From positions 1 through 64,000 of the forward strand of contig NZ_CANLDD010000015.1 in NCBI RefSeq assembly GCF_947489355.1: 64,000 bases of DNA, written 5' to 3'. How positions within the stretch are numbered: position 1 is the stretch's first letter; the number at the start of each line of letters is the position of its first letter. The DNA is from an uncultured Microbulbifer sp. (lineage in GTDB: Bacteria > Pseudomonadota > Gammaproteobacteria > Pseudomonadales > Cellvibrionaceae). A program made the position numbers and the translations under genes. The notes below the pieces were generated by a model, which saw only the letters and a list, made by a program, of their open reading frames with translations, was not told the origin of the DNA and made no database searches. Positions 56,140 to 64,000 of the stretch are shown here, piece by piece.

Positions 56140-59049
56140 CTAGAGTTCCTCTTCCCGCAGATTCCGCTGTGCGCCGCCGCTGCGGCCCTGAGGGCCGGTA
56201 ACAACGGCGACGCTGGCCGTGTTCGGGTCCAGATAAGAGGCGGCAACCCGCTGCAGGTCGGCCAGGGTCACCTCCGTTACCTGCTTGCGGAACGCCTGAC
56301 GTACCACGTGGCTGCGACCGTACAGGGCAGAGTGAAAATTCTTCTTGGCCTCGCCGGCGGGAGAGGCGGGCTTGTCCAGACCGCCGATGACACCGAGAAT
56401 CGCTTCCTCCACCTGTTCGGTTTTGTGCCTCCCCTCTGCCAGCCACTCCAGGGACGCATTAAAATCATCCAGGGTTTCCCCCAGGCGCGGGTCGCGATAA
56501 GAGAAGAAGCGGAATACGCCAATATTGCTGTCCTGGGCTGCACCACTGCCATAGGCGCCACCCTGTTCGCGGATAGCGCGGTGCAGGAAACCATTGCGCA
56601 AAAAGCCGCCCAATACGGAAAGCGGCGCTGCATCCGGATGGGATAGTGGAACAGTGGCATACGCCTTGGCACAGAAATTTACCTGGCTGTTGACGAGCCA
56701 CAGCGCCTGTATACGTTTGCGTTCAAAGGGCGCTTCGGGGTTGGCTGGCGTTTCACTGGGGATGGCAGTGAGTGCCGACAGGGCCTGGCTAAAATCGTCG
56801 AGTTTCTCCGCCTCGCCAATCAACAGGAACTGGCGCGGGGCGGCGAGTATTTTCCGGTGGATCGCCTGGAATTGCGTGGAGAGTTGCTGCAGCCCTTCTT
56901 TTTGCTCGAGATCGCGCACCAGCCCCTTGAGGTTGCGCAAACCAAGCAGACCGCCACTGGCGTGGTTCTCAAAAGCGGCGCGATTGGTCCCTGCGCTGGC
57001 CGCGGCCATGGCGAGGGCATGGCCGTTGTCGACAACGCCCTGTTCGCGGCGGGCCAAAGTCTGTTGAAGTAATTCCCGCATACGGGTGGACTCATCGAAA
57101 CGCACCTGCTCCATGGTGGCTTGCATCAGGTCGGTCAGTTCACCCTGATTGCGTGCCAGCGCTTTGCCAGACAGGATAAAGTGACCGGATAGAGTATCGA
57201 GGTTGTCGATGGCGGTGCGGCTGCTGGTAAAACCGTGTAGAGCACCGGCCACGCGGGTCTGCCACTGCTGGACTGCCAGGTAGTCTTTGTCCCCCAGGCC
57301 GACTTCACTCAGGATTTGACAATAATAGGGGAGCAACTGGTGTTCCTCCTCGCTGAGTTCCGGCAGGGCACACACCACCTGCTGGTACACAAGGCCGTTG
57401 GTGCCGGCGCTGTAGCGGGACAGTTTCTGCGCGCCCAAGGAGGTCTTTTCACCCTCTACATCTGGCAGTTCCGCGGGAATATCCTCAACGCCAACTTTTG
57501 GCAGAATTGAGGCATCGTCCTCGCGGTTTTGCCGGTCTACCAGAGCTTTGGCGGTCTCGATAATCTGATTTCTGTCTTTTTCGCTGAGGCGCGACTTGAT
57601 CTGCGCAAGCTGGTCTTTCTCCGCCTGCGCGCGGCGTGTCGCCAGTTGGTCATCGGGGCTCAGTACCAGGCGCACGCGGTGCTGGTTTTCCAGCAGCAGT
57701 TCACGGGCCTTGCCGGCAATAAATGTCGGGTCCTTGATCTGCTCGCGCAGCTTCTCCAGGGTGGTATCGATGTTCAACAGGCCGATGGCATCGCCGCGAT
57801 GGGTGGCGCCGGTCAGGGCGGTCAGGATCAGCTGCAAGCCATAGGGATAGCCGTCGCCGCCGATCTCGCGCTGTTGCAATTCCAACTGGTGCAGGCTGGC
57901 GGCAACCTGTTCATAAGGGAGGCCGTTTTGTGCAACCTCCGCCAATACCGCGAGTATCTGTTTCTCCAACTCGTCGGCGCGCTCCCGTTCACTGCCCTCG
58001 ATACCGCAGACAAAGACCAGCTCCCGCTGGGAATCATCCAGCCCCACAAGTGGGGAAGGGGCGCTGCCCAGGTCGGTGGTCTCGAGCAGTTTCATCAGGG
58101 GTGAGGCGCTATTGTCCAGCAGTACACCAGCGAGCAGGTGTGCCGTCAGGGCCTCATCCAGATCGGTGACATCGCCCAGCAGCCAGCTCAGGACGATATG
58201 GGTTTTACCACTGGGTTCCTCGCCGCTCAACGGATAGTGTTCCTCGACCTTGAGCGGTGCCTGGTAGCGGTCTTCGCGACCGACAGCGATGGTTTTTTCC
58301 AGTTGCTCAAACTTGTGCAGGGCCCTTTCCTCGAAGGCCGCCTGGTGCTCTGCGGCAGGAATATCGCCGAAGGTCATAAAGATGGCGTTGCTCGGGTGAT
58401 AGTGGCTGCGGTAAAAGGCCACCAGCTGTTCGTAGCTGAGTTTGGGGATATCAGTCGGTTCACCACCGGAGTTGTAGTGGTAAGTGGTGGTGGGGAACAG
58501 ATACTTGCTCAGGGTGTGCCAAAGCTGGGCGCTGACGGAACTCATGGCGCCTTTCATCTCGTTAAACACCACTCCTTTATACATCAGATCGCTGTCGGGG
58601 TTACCGGTTTCGGTGAATTCCAGTCGATGCCCCTCCTGGGCAAAATCCAGCGGGTCCAGGCGCGCAAAGAAGACCGCATCCAGATACACGCTGAGCAGAT
58701 TGTCAAAATCCTTGCGATTCTGGCTGGCGAAGGGGTAAGCGGTCCAGTCGGAACTGGTGAAAGCGTTCATAAAAGTGTTGAGAGAGCGGCGGATCATCAT
58801 AAAGAAGGGGTCCCGCACCGGGTATTTGTCACTGCCACACAATGCGGTGTGCTCAAGGATATGCGCCACACCGGTGGAGTCCCCGGGTACCGTGCGCAAT
58901 GCCACGAGAAACACATTCTCCGGGTTGTCGGCGGCAATATGCAGGTGCTGGGCGCCGGTGGTGGCATGGCGGTATTCCTCGACGCACACGCCGAGAGATT
59001 CGATTTCTGTGCTGGTAACCAGTTCAAATGCGGGATGTGAATTGCTCAA
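56140..59049 (-). CDS. M16C metallopeptidase, PreP-like
   Basis: A 969-residue zinc peptidase of the presequence-protease (PreP/Cym1) branch of M16. The inverted zinc motif HxxEH is HILEH in GVAHILEHTALCGSDKYPVRD near residue 63. The following SLNTFMNAFTSSDWTAYPFAS block is also typical. Two M16 half-barrels are joined by a long linker. The family degrades short peptides inside a closed chamber. No signal peptide, so probably cytoplasmic. The start appears to be TTG at 59049, with AGGA about 10 nt upstream. Confidence 0.9.
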   Translation of the reverse strand: MSNSHPAFELVTSTEIESLGVCVEEYRHATTGAQHLHIAADNPENVFLVALRTVPGDSTGVAHILEHTALCGSDKYPVRDPFFMMIRRSLNTFMNAFTSSDWTAYPFASQNRKDFDNLLSVYLDAVFFARLDPLDFAQEGHRLEFTETGNPDSDLMYKGVVFNEMKGAMSSVSAQLWHTLSKYLFPTTTYHYNSGGEPTDIPKLSYEQLVAFYRSHYHPSNAIFMTFGDIPAAEHQAAFEERALHKFEQLEKTIAVGREDRYQAPLKVEEHYPLSGEEPSGKTHIVLSWLLGDVTDLDEALTAHLLAGVLLDNSASPLMKLLETTDLGSAPSPLVGLDDSQRELVFVCGIEGSERERADELEKQILAVLAEVAQNGLPYEQVAASLHQLELQQREIGGDGYPYGLQLILTALTGATHRGDAIGLLNIDTTLEKLREQIKDPTFIAGKARELLLENQHRVRLVLSPDDQLATRRAQAEKDQLAQIKSRLSEKDRNQIIETAKALVDRQNREDDASILPKVGVEDIPAELPDVEGEKTSLGAQKLSRYSAGTNGLVYQQVVCALPELSEEEHQLLPYYCQILSEVGLGDKDYLAVQQWQTRVAGALHGFTSSRTAIDNLDTLSGHFILSGKALARNQGELTDLMQATMEQVRFDESTRMRELLQQTLARREQGVVDNGHALAMAAASAGTNRAAFENHASGGLLGLRNLKGLVRDLEQKEGLQQLSTQFQAIHRKILAAPRQFLLIGEAEKLDDFSQALSALTAIPSETPANPEAPFERKRIQALWLVNSQVNFCAKAYATVPLSHPDAAPLSVLGGFLRNGFLHRAIREQGGAYGSGAAQDSNIGVFRFFSYRDPRLGETLDDFNASLEWLAEGRHKTEQVEEAILGVIGGLDKPASPAGEAKKNFHSALYGRSHVVRQAFRKQVTEVTLADLQRVAASYLDPNTASVAVVTGPQGRSGGAQRNLREEEL

Positions 59050-59220
59050 AGGACAGCTTCCTGGAGTTATCTGAAACTTGCCGCCGGCCTTCGCCGCCGA
59101 AAGGGCGCTATTCTACCGCTTGCACACACCGGAAAGACAGTGTTGACAAGGGCGCCGGCATGGCAAAGACTCGGCCGGCCAAGGCCCCGGCATAAATGTA
59201 GACGAACAGGGAGATAGCGG

Positions 59221-59922
59221 TTGTCCTGGTTGGATATTGCCAGTGTCTCAGGATTTTTTATGACCTGGGTGGGCTACACCTTATTTGCGCGAAAAAAAGC
59301 CAGGGAAACCTGGTGCCTTTCCTCCTCTCTGCGATGGTTTCGGGTGGAGTGGATGCTGCGTATGCTGGACCGGGAACTGCGCATGGCGGATACCGCCATA
59401 CTGGGCAACCTCGAGCGGGTGATCGGCTTCTTCGCCTCTACCAGTATCCTGATTCTGGCGGGTCTGGTCACTGCGCTGACGGCCAACAAGGCGGCTATTG
59501 CAATGTTGACCAGCCTGCCTTTTGCTGAACCCACTACGGTTGAGCAGTTTGAACTCAAGGTGATGTTGCTAATCCTGATTTACATCTTTGCCTTTTTCAA
59601 TTTCACCTGGTCTCTGCGTCAATACTCTTTTGCAAATGTGCTCATCGGCGCCACGCCTGCGCAAAATAGCGCGCTTTCTGAAGAGGAGCGGCGGTGTTTT
59701 GCCATCAATGCGGCCAAAGTGATCGACCATGCGGGTCACAGTTACAACTATGGACTGCGGTCCTATTATTTCTCCATCTCTGTGCTGGGGTGGTTTATCC
59801 ACCCTGTCCTGTTTATCGCCGGTTATCTTTTGGTGGTCTATATACTTTACCGCCGCGAATTTCTGTCCCGCTCCTTGCAGTCAATCCTGGCGGCAAGGGA
59901 GGGCATCCTGAAGGGTAATTGA
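59221..59922 (+). CDS. DUF599 membrane protein
   Basis: A 233-residue protein with four membrane segments of the DUF599 family: TWVGYTLFARKKARETW, DTAILGNLERVIGFFASTSILIL, FFNFTWSLRQYSFANVLIG and GLRSYYFSISVLGWFIHP are diagnostic. The start is TTG at 59221 with GGGAG upstream. Function unknown. Confidence 0.83.
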   Translation: MSWLDIASVSGFFMTWVGYTLFARKKARETWCLSSSLRWFRVEWMLRMLDRELRMADTAILGNLERVIGFFASTSILILAGLVTALTANKAAIAMLTSLPFAEPTTVEQFELKVMLLILIYIFAFFNFTWSLRQYSFANVLIGATPAQNSALSEEERRCFAINAAKVIDHAGHSYNYGLRSYYFSISVLGWFIHPVLFIAGYLLVVYILYRREFLSRSLQSILAAREGILKGN

Positions 59923-60092
59923 ATTCCAAAACCCAATAAAAAACAGTGAGTTTCTGGTGGTTCTTGAAGTCATTTCCAAAGTGTATGGTCAGGCGCCTGC
60001 CCTCACCGAAAAATCTGGCCTCTGCCCAGGCAGAGCCCGTTTGGCAGTTGGGTTACTGTCATCTTTCTCTCCGCAAAGCCTGGTAGCGAATC

Positions 60093-60599
60093 CTAAAGTA
60101 TACGTAGCAGAAGCTCCTTGGCGGCGTTGACGCGCGACGCCAGGTAGTCGTTACCACCGCGATCCGGATGCAGCTTTTGCATCAGCCTGCGATGGGCACC
60201 GACAATCTCATCCCGCCCGGCACTGGCGCCAACGCCGAGGATGCGCCGGGCCTCGCACTCGGTGAGAGGGGGCCCCGCCTGTTGCTGTGCAGCTTTTTGG
60301 TGCTGTTGCCCGGGGGATTGGCGGCTGTGTGTATATTTTTGCAGCAGGGGTGATAACCATGGCAGTATGCGGGGGAGCTGGTTGAGCAGGCGTCCCAGCA
60401 CCGGCAGTATCAGCAGGGCAGCTGCGCCAACCCAGTGCAGCCGCCCGCTCAGGGCCAGAATCACCACAATCATGGCCCCACCCAGTACGGTGGCGAGGAA
60501 AATCTGTTTGCGCCGGTTCCCCGGTGCGCGGGACTTGATCTTCTGCCAGGCAAACCAGGCGGCGATCAAAATGAGAAACAGTAGAATTAAACGTGCCAA
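60093..60599 (-). CDS. DnaJ-domain membrane protein
   Basis: A 168-residue protein. Two membrane segments lie near the N-terminus (LILLFLILIAAWFAW and the segment around VLGGAMIVVILAL). A short J-domain ends the chain (EARRILGVGASAGRDEIVGAHR, with the HPD motif in KLHPDRGGND). The start is probably TTG at 60599, because AAGGAG lies 6 nt upstream; the ATG at 60632 would put that site inside the gene. The architecture resembles DnaJ-like co-chaperones that recruit DnaK to the membrane. Confidence 0.82.
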   Translation of the reverse strand: MARLILLFLILIAAWFAWQKIKSRAPGNRRKQIFLATVLGGAMIVVILALSGRLHWVGAAALLILPVLGRLLNQLPRILPWLSPLLQKYTHSRQSPGQQHQKAAQQQAGPPLTECEARRILGVGASAGRDEIVGAHRRLMQKLHPDRGGNDYLASRVNAAKELLLRIL

Positions 60600-60764
60600 A
60601 GGCGGCTCCTTGTATGGTTGACAGGCCAACATTGTAGGGTACGGATCAAATAACTTTCTTATCTATTTGAAAATTCGGTTAATTTAGCCTAAGTATGGCT
60701 CTGGGCGGATAAACGCTTTTTGGCTATCCTGATGGAAGAAAATTTCAGCATTTGAGACAACAGT

Positions 60765-61388
60765 ATGCAATACGACAAATTCCAGATACCGGATGCGGAT
60801 CAGATTTTGCCCGGTCGGCCACAACCGATGGAAATCAGTGGTGTTCACTTCGTCAATGGCAATCCGATCAAGGCGCCGTTCCCCGAGGATACGGAAGTTG
60901 CTTTGTTTGGCATGGGCTGTTTCTGGGGCGCCGAGCGCTTATTTTGGGACACCGAGGGTGTCTTCGCCACCGCTGTTGGCTATACCGATGGCGCTACCGA
61001 GAACCCGAATTACGATGAGGTATGCAGTGGGCGCACCGGGCATGCCGAGGTGGTCAAAGTCATCTACGATCCAGCAGTTATCAGCTATGCGGAGCTGCTG
61101 CATCTGTTCTGGGACCGTCACGACCCCACCCAGGGGATGCGCCAGGGCAATGATATCGGTTCTCAGTATCGCTCCTGTATCTTCTGTTGTTCCGAAGCGC
61201 AGAAAAAGGAAGCCGAAGCCAGCAGAGAGGCGATTCAGGAAGCGCTGGATGCAAAAAATCGCGGCAAGATCACTACCGAAATCAGTATGGCGCCGGAATT
61301 CTATTACGCCGAGGAGTATCACCAGCAGTATATGGCGAAAAACAAAGAGGCGGCTTGTCCGCTGATTCGCAATCCCATGCACGACTGA
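60765..61388 (+). CDS. msrA: Peptide methionine-(S)-sulfoxide reductase
   Basis: A 207-residue MsrA. The catalytic Cys is in GMGCFWGAERLFW. GYTDGATENPNYDEVCSGRTGHAEVV and DRHDPTQGMRQGNDIGSQYRS are standard. Repairs oxidised methionine in proteins. Confidence 0.97.
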   Translation: MQYDKFQIPDADQILPGRPQPMEISGVHFVNGNPIKAPFPEDTEVALFGMGCFWGAERLFWDTEGVFATAVGYTDGATENPNYDEVCSGRTGHAEVVKVIYDPAVISYAELLHLFWDRHDPTQGMRQGNDIGSQYRSCIFCCSEAQKKEAEASREAIQEALDAKNRGKITTEISMAPEFYYAEEYHQQYMAKNKEAACPLIRNPMHD

Positions 61389-61480
61389 AGCCAGAAAAAG
61401 CGGCTCGGCGCTGCCGTCCTGGTTTGCTTTGTGAACTGCCGCTCCCCGGTTCCCCGCTCGCGCCTTTCTCCAGTGGGCTT

Positions 61481-62329
61481 TCAGCGTGATTGATGGGCCC
61501 GCTGGTGCGCGCACCAGTCGCTCCAGCTGCCGGGGTAGAGCAGGGAGTCGCGCCGGCCGGCCAGATATTGGGCAAAAAAATTCACACAGGCGGTCACCCC
61601 GGAGCCACAGTAGTTGAGCAGTGGCCGCCCGTTTGAGAGAGGCTCCCATTGTTTGCGCAGTGCCTCGGGGGCTTTTACCTTTCCGCTCGCAGTTTCAGTT
61701 ATTTCCTGCCAGGGCTGGTTGATGGCGGTGGGAATATGCCCCGCGATGGGGTCGATGGGCTCCTTCAGACCCGCAAAGCGCTCGTGATCGCGCGCATCGA
61801 CCAATTGCCAGGGGGCAGTGCCCAGCCTGGCTTTCACCTGTGCGTAGTGAACCAGCAGGTTTTCCTTCGGCTTGGCCTTGAAGTTGCCCGCCGGGCGCGA
61901 GGCGGGCGCATGGGTTTCCAGGGGTTGGCCCGCATCACACCAGGCCTTCAGACCACCGTTCAGAATGCGGATGCTTTTATGGCCAAAGAAGAAGAAGAGG
62001 AACCAGGCCCGCGCGGCAAAGCCCAGGCGGTTATCGTCGTAAACCACCACGGGCGTAGTGCGGCTGACGCCCAGTGTGCGCGCGAACTGCTGGAATTGAG
62101 CGCTGCTGGGCAGTGGGTGGCGGCCCCCGTATCGCTGCAGGGGTGCGGAGAGGTCCCGGTGCAGGCTGGCATAACAGGCTCCGGGAATATGTGCGGTGGC
62201 AAAGGCCCGTGCACCACGGTCGGGGTCTGATAGTGCGTAGCGACAGTCCAGAATCACCGGATCTGCAGACGCCTGCAGCTGCATGAGCGCCGCCACTTCG
62301 ATTAACGGGTCATCGCTGTCCTTTTCCAT
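61481..62329 (-). CDS. sseA: 3-mercaptopyruvate sulfurtransferase
   Basis: A 282-residue two-domain rhodanese. The active-site loop CGSGVTA (NYCGSGVTACVN) is the mercaptopyruvate type, unlike the CRxGxxR loop of thiosulfate rhodaneses. The N-terminal domain shows VVVYDDNRLGFAARAWFL. Transfers sulfur from mercaptopyruvate to acceptors such as cyanide or thiols. Confidence 0.92.
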   Translation of the reverse strand: MEKDSDDPLIEVAALMQLQASADPVILDCRYALSDPDRGARAFATAHIPGACYASLHRDLSAPLQRYGGRHPLPSSAQFQQFARTLGVSRTTPVVVYDDNRLGFAARAWFLFFFFGHKSIRILNGGLKAWCDAGQPLETHAPASRPAGNFKAKPKENLLVHYAQVKARLGTAPWQLVDARDHERFAGLKEPIDPIAGHIPTAINQPWQEITETASGKVKAPEALRKQWEPLSNGRPLLNYCGSGVTACVNFFAQYLAGRRDSLLYPGSWSDWCAHQRAHQSR

Positions 62330-62375
62330 TGCGCTGTATCCAGTGTTTGTGTTGTCCAGTGAAAATACGGGGTGA

Positions 62376-63998
62376 TCAAAGCCCGCTTTCCGGTGCCGAT
62401 AGTTGCGCTGCCGGCGTCTCCGCTTGCTGCTGTTTCGCCGCCTGCTGGTGGGTCAGTTCCTGTTGGCGACAGGCCAGAGTGGCCTGGGTTTGGTCTTCCA
62501 TCGGGTTGTTGAGGAAGCGGGCGGCGGCCTGTTCGGCGCAGTTGCTCGCCGAAATAATATCGTGGGCCAGTTGCGGGAACAGCAGCCACTGGTGGTTCGG
62601 CAATGCCTTGCGCGCAGTATTGGCGTCCTCCGGGGACAGTACCGGGTCCAGGCCGCCATGCAACACCATGACCGGTGCGGGTGTGGCGATGGCCTGTGAC
62701 TCCAGCAGCGGTGCGGAGGGAATTGCCCAGATGCGGCACTGTAATTGCAGCAGGCTCAGGTCCGCACGCGCAGCGCCTCCCAGGATACCGGTTTTGGCGG
62801 CATTGGTGCGGGCCTGTTCAAAGTCCACAAAGGGGGCTTCCTCGTAACAGAAATGACTGACGCCGGCGGCATCACCGAAGTAAGGGTCCAGCACGATCTC
62901 CATAAAGTGTCCGATGGCTTTCTGTGCGGGTTTGAGGCCTTCATCAGCGGGGTTTTCCAGCCCCTCAATCAGTTTCGGCAGTTCGCTGTAGAAATTCTCA
63001 TTGTACAGTGCCTGAAAGAGGACTCGCAGCAGACGCTGTCCTGTGAGAACGAAGGGGTAGTGCTGGTCGGAATAGCGGTGCCTGATGGAAATGGTACGGG
63101 GTGTTTCGTCCAGGGTCTGCACCAGATTCTCCAGGCGGCGGCGCAGTTCCGGGTAGCGGCTGTTACAGGTTTTATGCTCGATACAATGTTTCAAGCCGCG
63201 CTCATAGGCCGCCAGAGAGTCCTGGGCCAGCTGCTGGGTGTAAACGATATTAGGGAAAACGGCGCTGTTGAGTACCAGGGCGCGCACCGATTCAGGGTAA
63301 TCCCGCGCATAGGTGAGGGCGTAGCGGGCGGCGTAGGACACCCCGTAGAGGTCGAAACTATCGATCCCGAGCAACTTGCGCAACGCCTCCACATCCCTGG
63401 CGATGGTGGCGCTGTTGTACTGGGCCATATCGGTGCCCTTGCTCAGGCGGCTATAGCAGCGCTCCATGCTGAAAGCGAATACACGGGCCTCCTCTTGCGG
63501 GGAGAGGTTGCGCTCGAAGGCGGTGCGGGCATCCTCGATAAATTCCCTGCAGGTGAGACGCGGCTGTGCCATGCCGGTGCCGCGGGGGTCCATCACAATC
63601 AGGTCGCGGCCGTCCTCTACCGACATGGCCGCATAGTTCAGCCACAACCAATCGCTGGCATTTTCCGGCTCCAGGCCCATGCTGGCGCCCGGGCCGCCGG
63701 CGCCCAGATGCAGCAGGGGCGCCTTGCTGGGATTTGGTTCCTTGGCGTGAAAGCGTACGGCGGGGAAGCGGATCTTGCGTCTGGATGGGTGGGCGTAAGC
63801 CTCTGGGACTTCCACCATAAAACACTGGGTCATGGGCCAGGCGTCACCGGTTTCAAACCAGCAGGGTTTGGGAATCAAACGGGTATGGGCCTCACCCTGC
63901 GCTGCCTGCCCGGGCTGTTGCTGGCCGGCCCGCTCACAGGCCCCGACCAACAGGCAGAGCAGAACGGAGACGGCGGTGAACGGACGGAAAGTGTGCAC
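62376..63998 (-). CDS. TAP-family alpha/beta hydrolase lipoprotein
   Basis: A hydrolase of about 540 residues related to proline iminopeptidases and tripeptidyl aminopeptidases. The signal ends in a lipobox (LLVGAC). GGPGASMG is the oxyanion region, VMDPRGTGMAQP follows, the nucleophile is in LYGVSYAARYALTYA, and the TAP-like C-terminal domain has VLHGGLDPVLSPEDA (Asp) and PQLAHDI (His). GVSYA in place of the usual GxSYG is a small deviation. The start is GTG at 63998 at the very edge; an earlier start outside the window cannot be excluded. Confidence 0.85.
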   Translation of the reverse strand: MHTFRPFTAVSVLLCLLVGACERAGQQQPGQAAQGEAHTRLIPKPCWFETGDAWPMTQCFMVEVPEAYAHPSRRKIRFPAVRFHAKEPNPSKAPLLHLGAGGPGASMGLEPENASDWLWLNYAAMSVEDGRDLIVMDPRGTGMAQPRLTCREFIEDARTAFERNLSPQEEARVFAFSMERCYSRLSKGTDMAQYNSATIARDVEALRKLLGIDSFDLYGVSYAARYALTYARDYPESVRALVLNSAVFPNIVYTQQLAQDSLAAYERGLKHCIEHKTCNSRYPELRRRLENLVQTLDETPRTISIRHRYSDQHYPFVLTGQRLLRVLFQALYNENFYSELPKLIEGLENPADEGLKPAQKAIGHFMEIVLDPYFGDAAGVSHFCYEEAPFVDFEQARTNAAKTGILGGAARADLSLLQLQCRIWAIPSAPLLESQAIATPAPVMVLHGGLDPVLSPEDANTARKALPNHQWLLFPQLAHDIISASNCAEQAAARFLNNPMEDQTQATLACRQQELTHQQAAKQQQAETPAAQLSAPESGL

Positions 63999-64000
63999 TG

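Overview
The window is chromosomal DNA of a marine-type gammaproteobacterium, probably of the Cellvibrionales/Microbulbifer kind. This is inferred from gene order (cspD/clpS-clpA/infA-bpt-aat-trxB, icd-rluE-mnmA-hflD-purB, cmoA-cmoB-sdaA), moderately high GC and the gene families; no species can be named from the sequence alone. No tRNA, rRNA, CRISPR array or prophage was seen.

Region by region. (1) 1-4000 is visibly AT-richer and is bracketed by remnants of two different insertion sequences (IS481-like at the left edge, IS3-like at 3339-3541). Between them lies a two-gene unit: a kexin-like subtilase lipoprotein and a small secreted protein resembling a free-standing protease propeptide. (2) 4088-7085 is the anaerobic ribonucleotide reductase operon (nrdD, a separate 55-residue glycyl-radical ORF, nrdG) behind an FNR/ANR-like site and two NrdR boxes. 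(3) 7355-20706 is housekeeping: GNAT, ribosomal L16 oxygenase, purB, hflD, mnmA, rluE, icd, cspD, and a compact N-end-rule locus (clpS, clpA, bpt, aat around infA), then trxB. (4) 21039-29642 is an acyclic terpene (citronellol/geraniol-type) degradation operon, atuBCDEF plus an extra acyl-CoA dehydrogenase, under a divergent TetR regulator with a clear palindromic operator. (5) 29903-43603 is mixed: a large membrane protein that looks like an M48 peptidase without its zinc-binding HExxH, a SUI1-family factor, a voltage-gated K+ channel homologue with a zinc ribbon, a thioesterase, a beta-lactamase-fold hydrolase, slyX, an OmpA-like lipoprotein, a TIMP-like secreted protein, rsmJ, sdaA, cmoB and cmoA. 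(6) 44272-55132 looks like a self-contained locus for extracellular polyhydroxybutyrate/3-hydroxybutyrate use: secreted depolymerase-type esterase, 3-hydroxybutyrate dehydrogenase, response regulator, cytoplasmic HSL-type esterase, MFS transporter, a CrbS-like transporter-kinase hybrid and a TonB-dependent receptor. Three of its promoters share a conserved motif. (7) 55410-64000 carries a DUF454 protein, a PreP-like M16 peptidase, a DUF599 protein, a DnaJ-domain membrane protein, msrA, a mercaptopyruvate sulfurtransferase and a TAP-family lipoprotein hydrolase.

The most interesting items are the putative PHB locus with its own sensor and shared promoter motif, the detached glycyl-radical ORF of the class III ribonucleotide reductase, the zinc-site-less M48 homologue, and the protease with a trans-encoded propeptide-like partner on an IS-bounded AT-rich segment. 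All functional statements come from reading the protein sequences; no database search was run.
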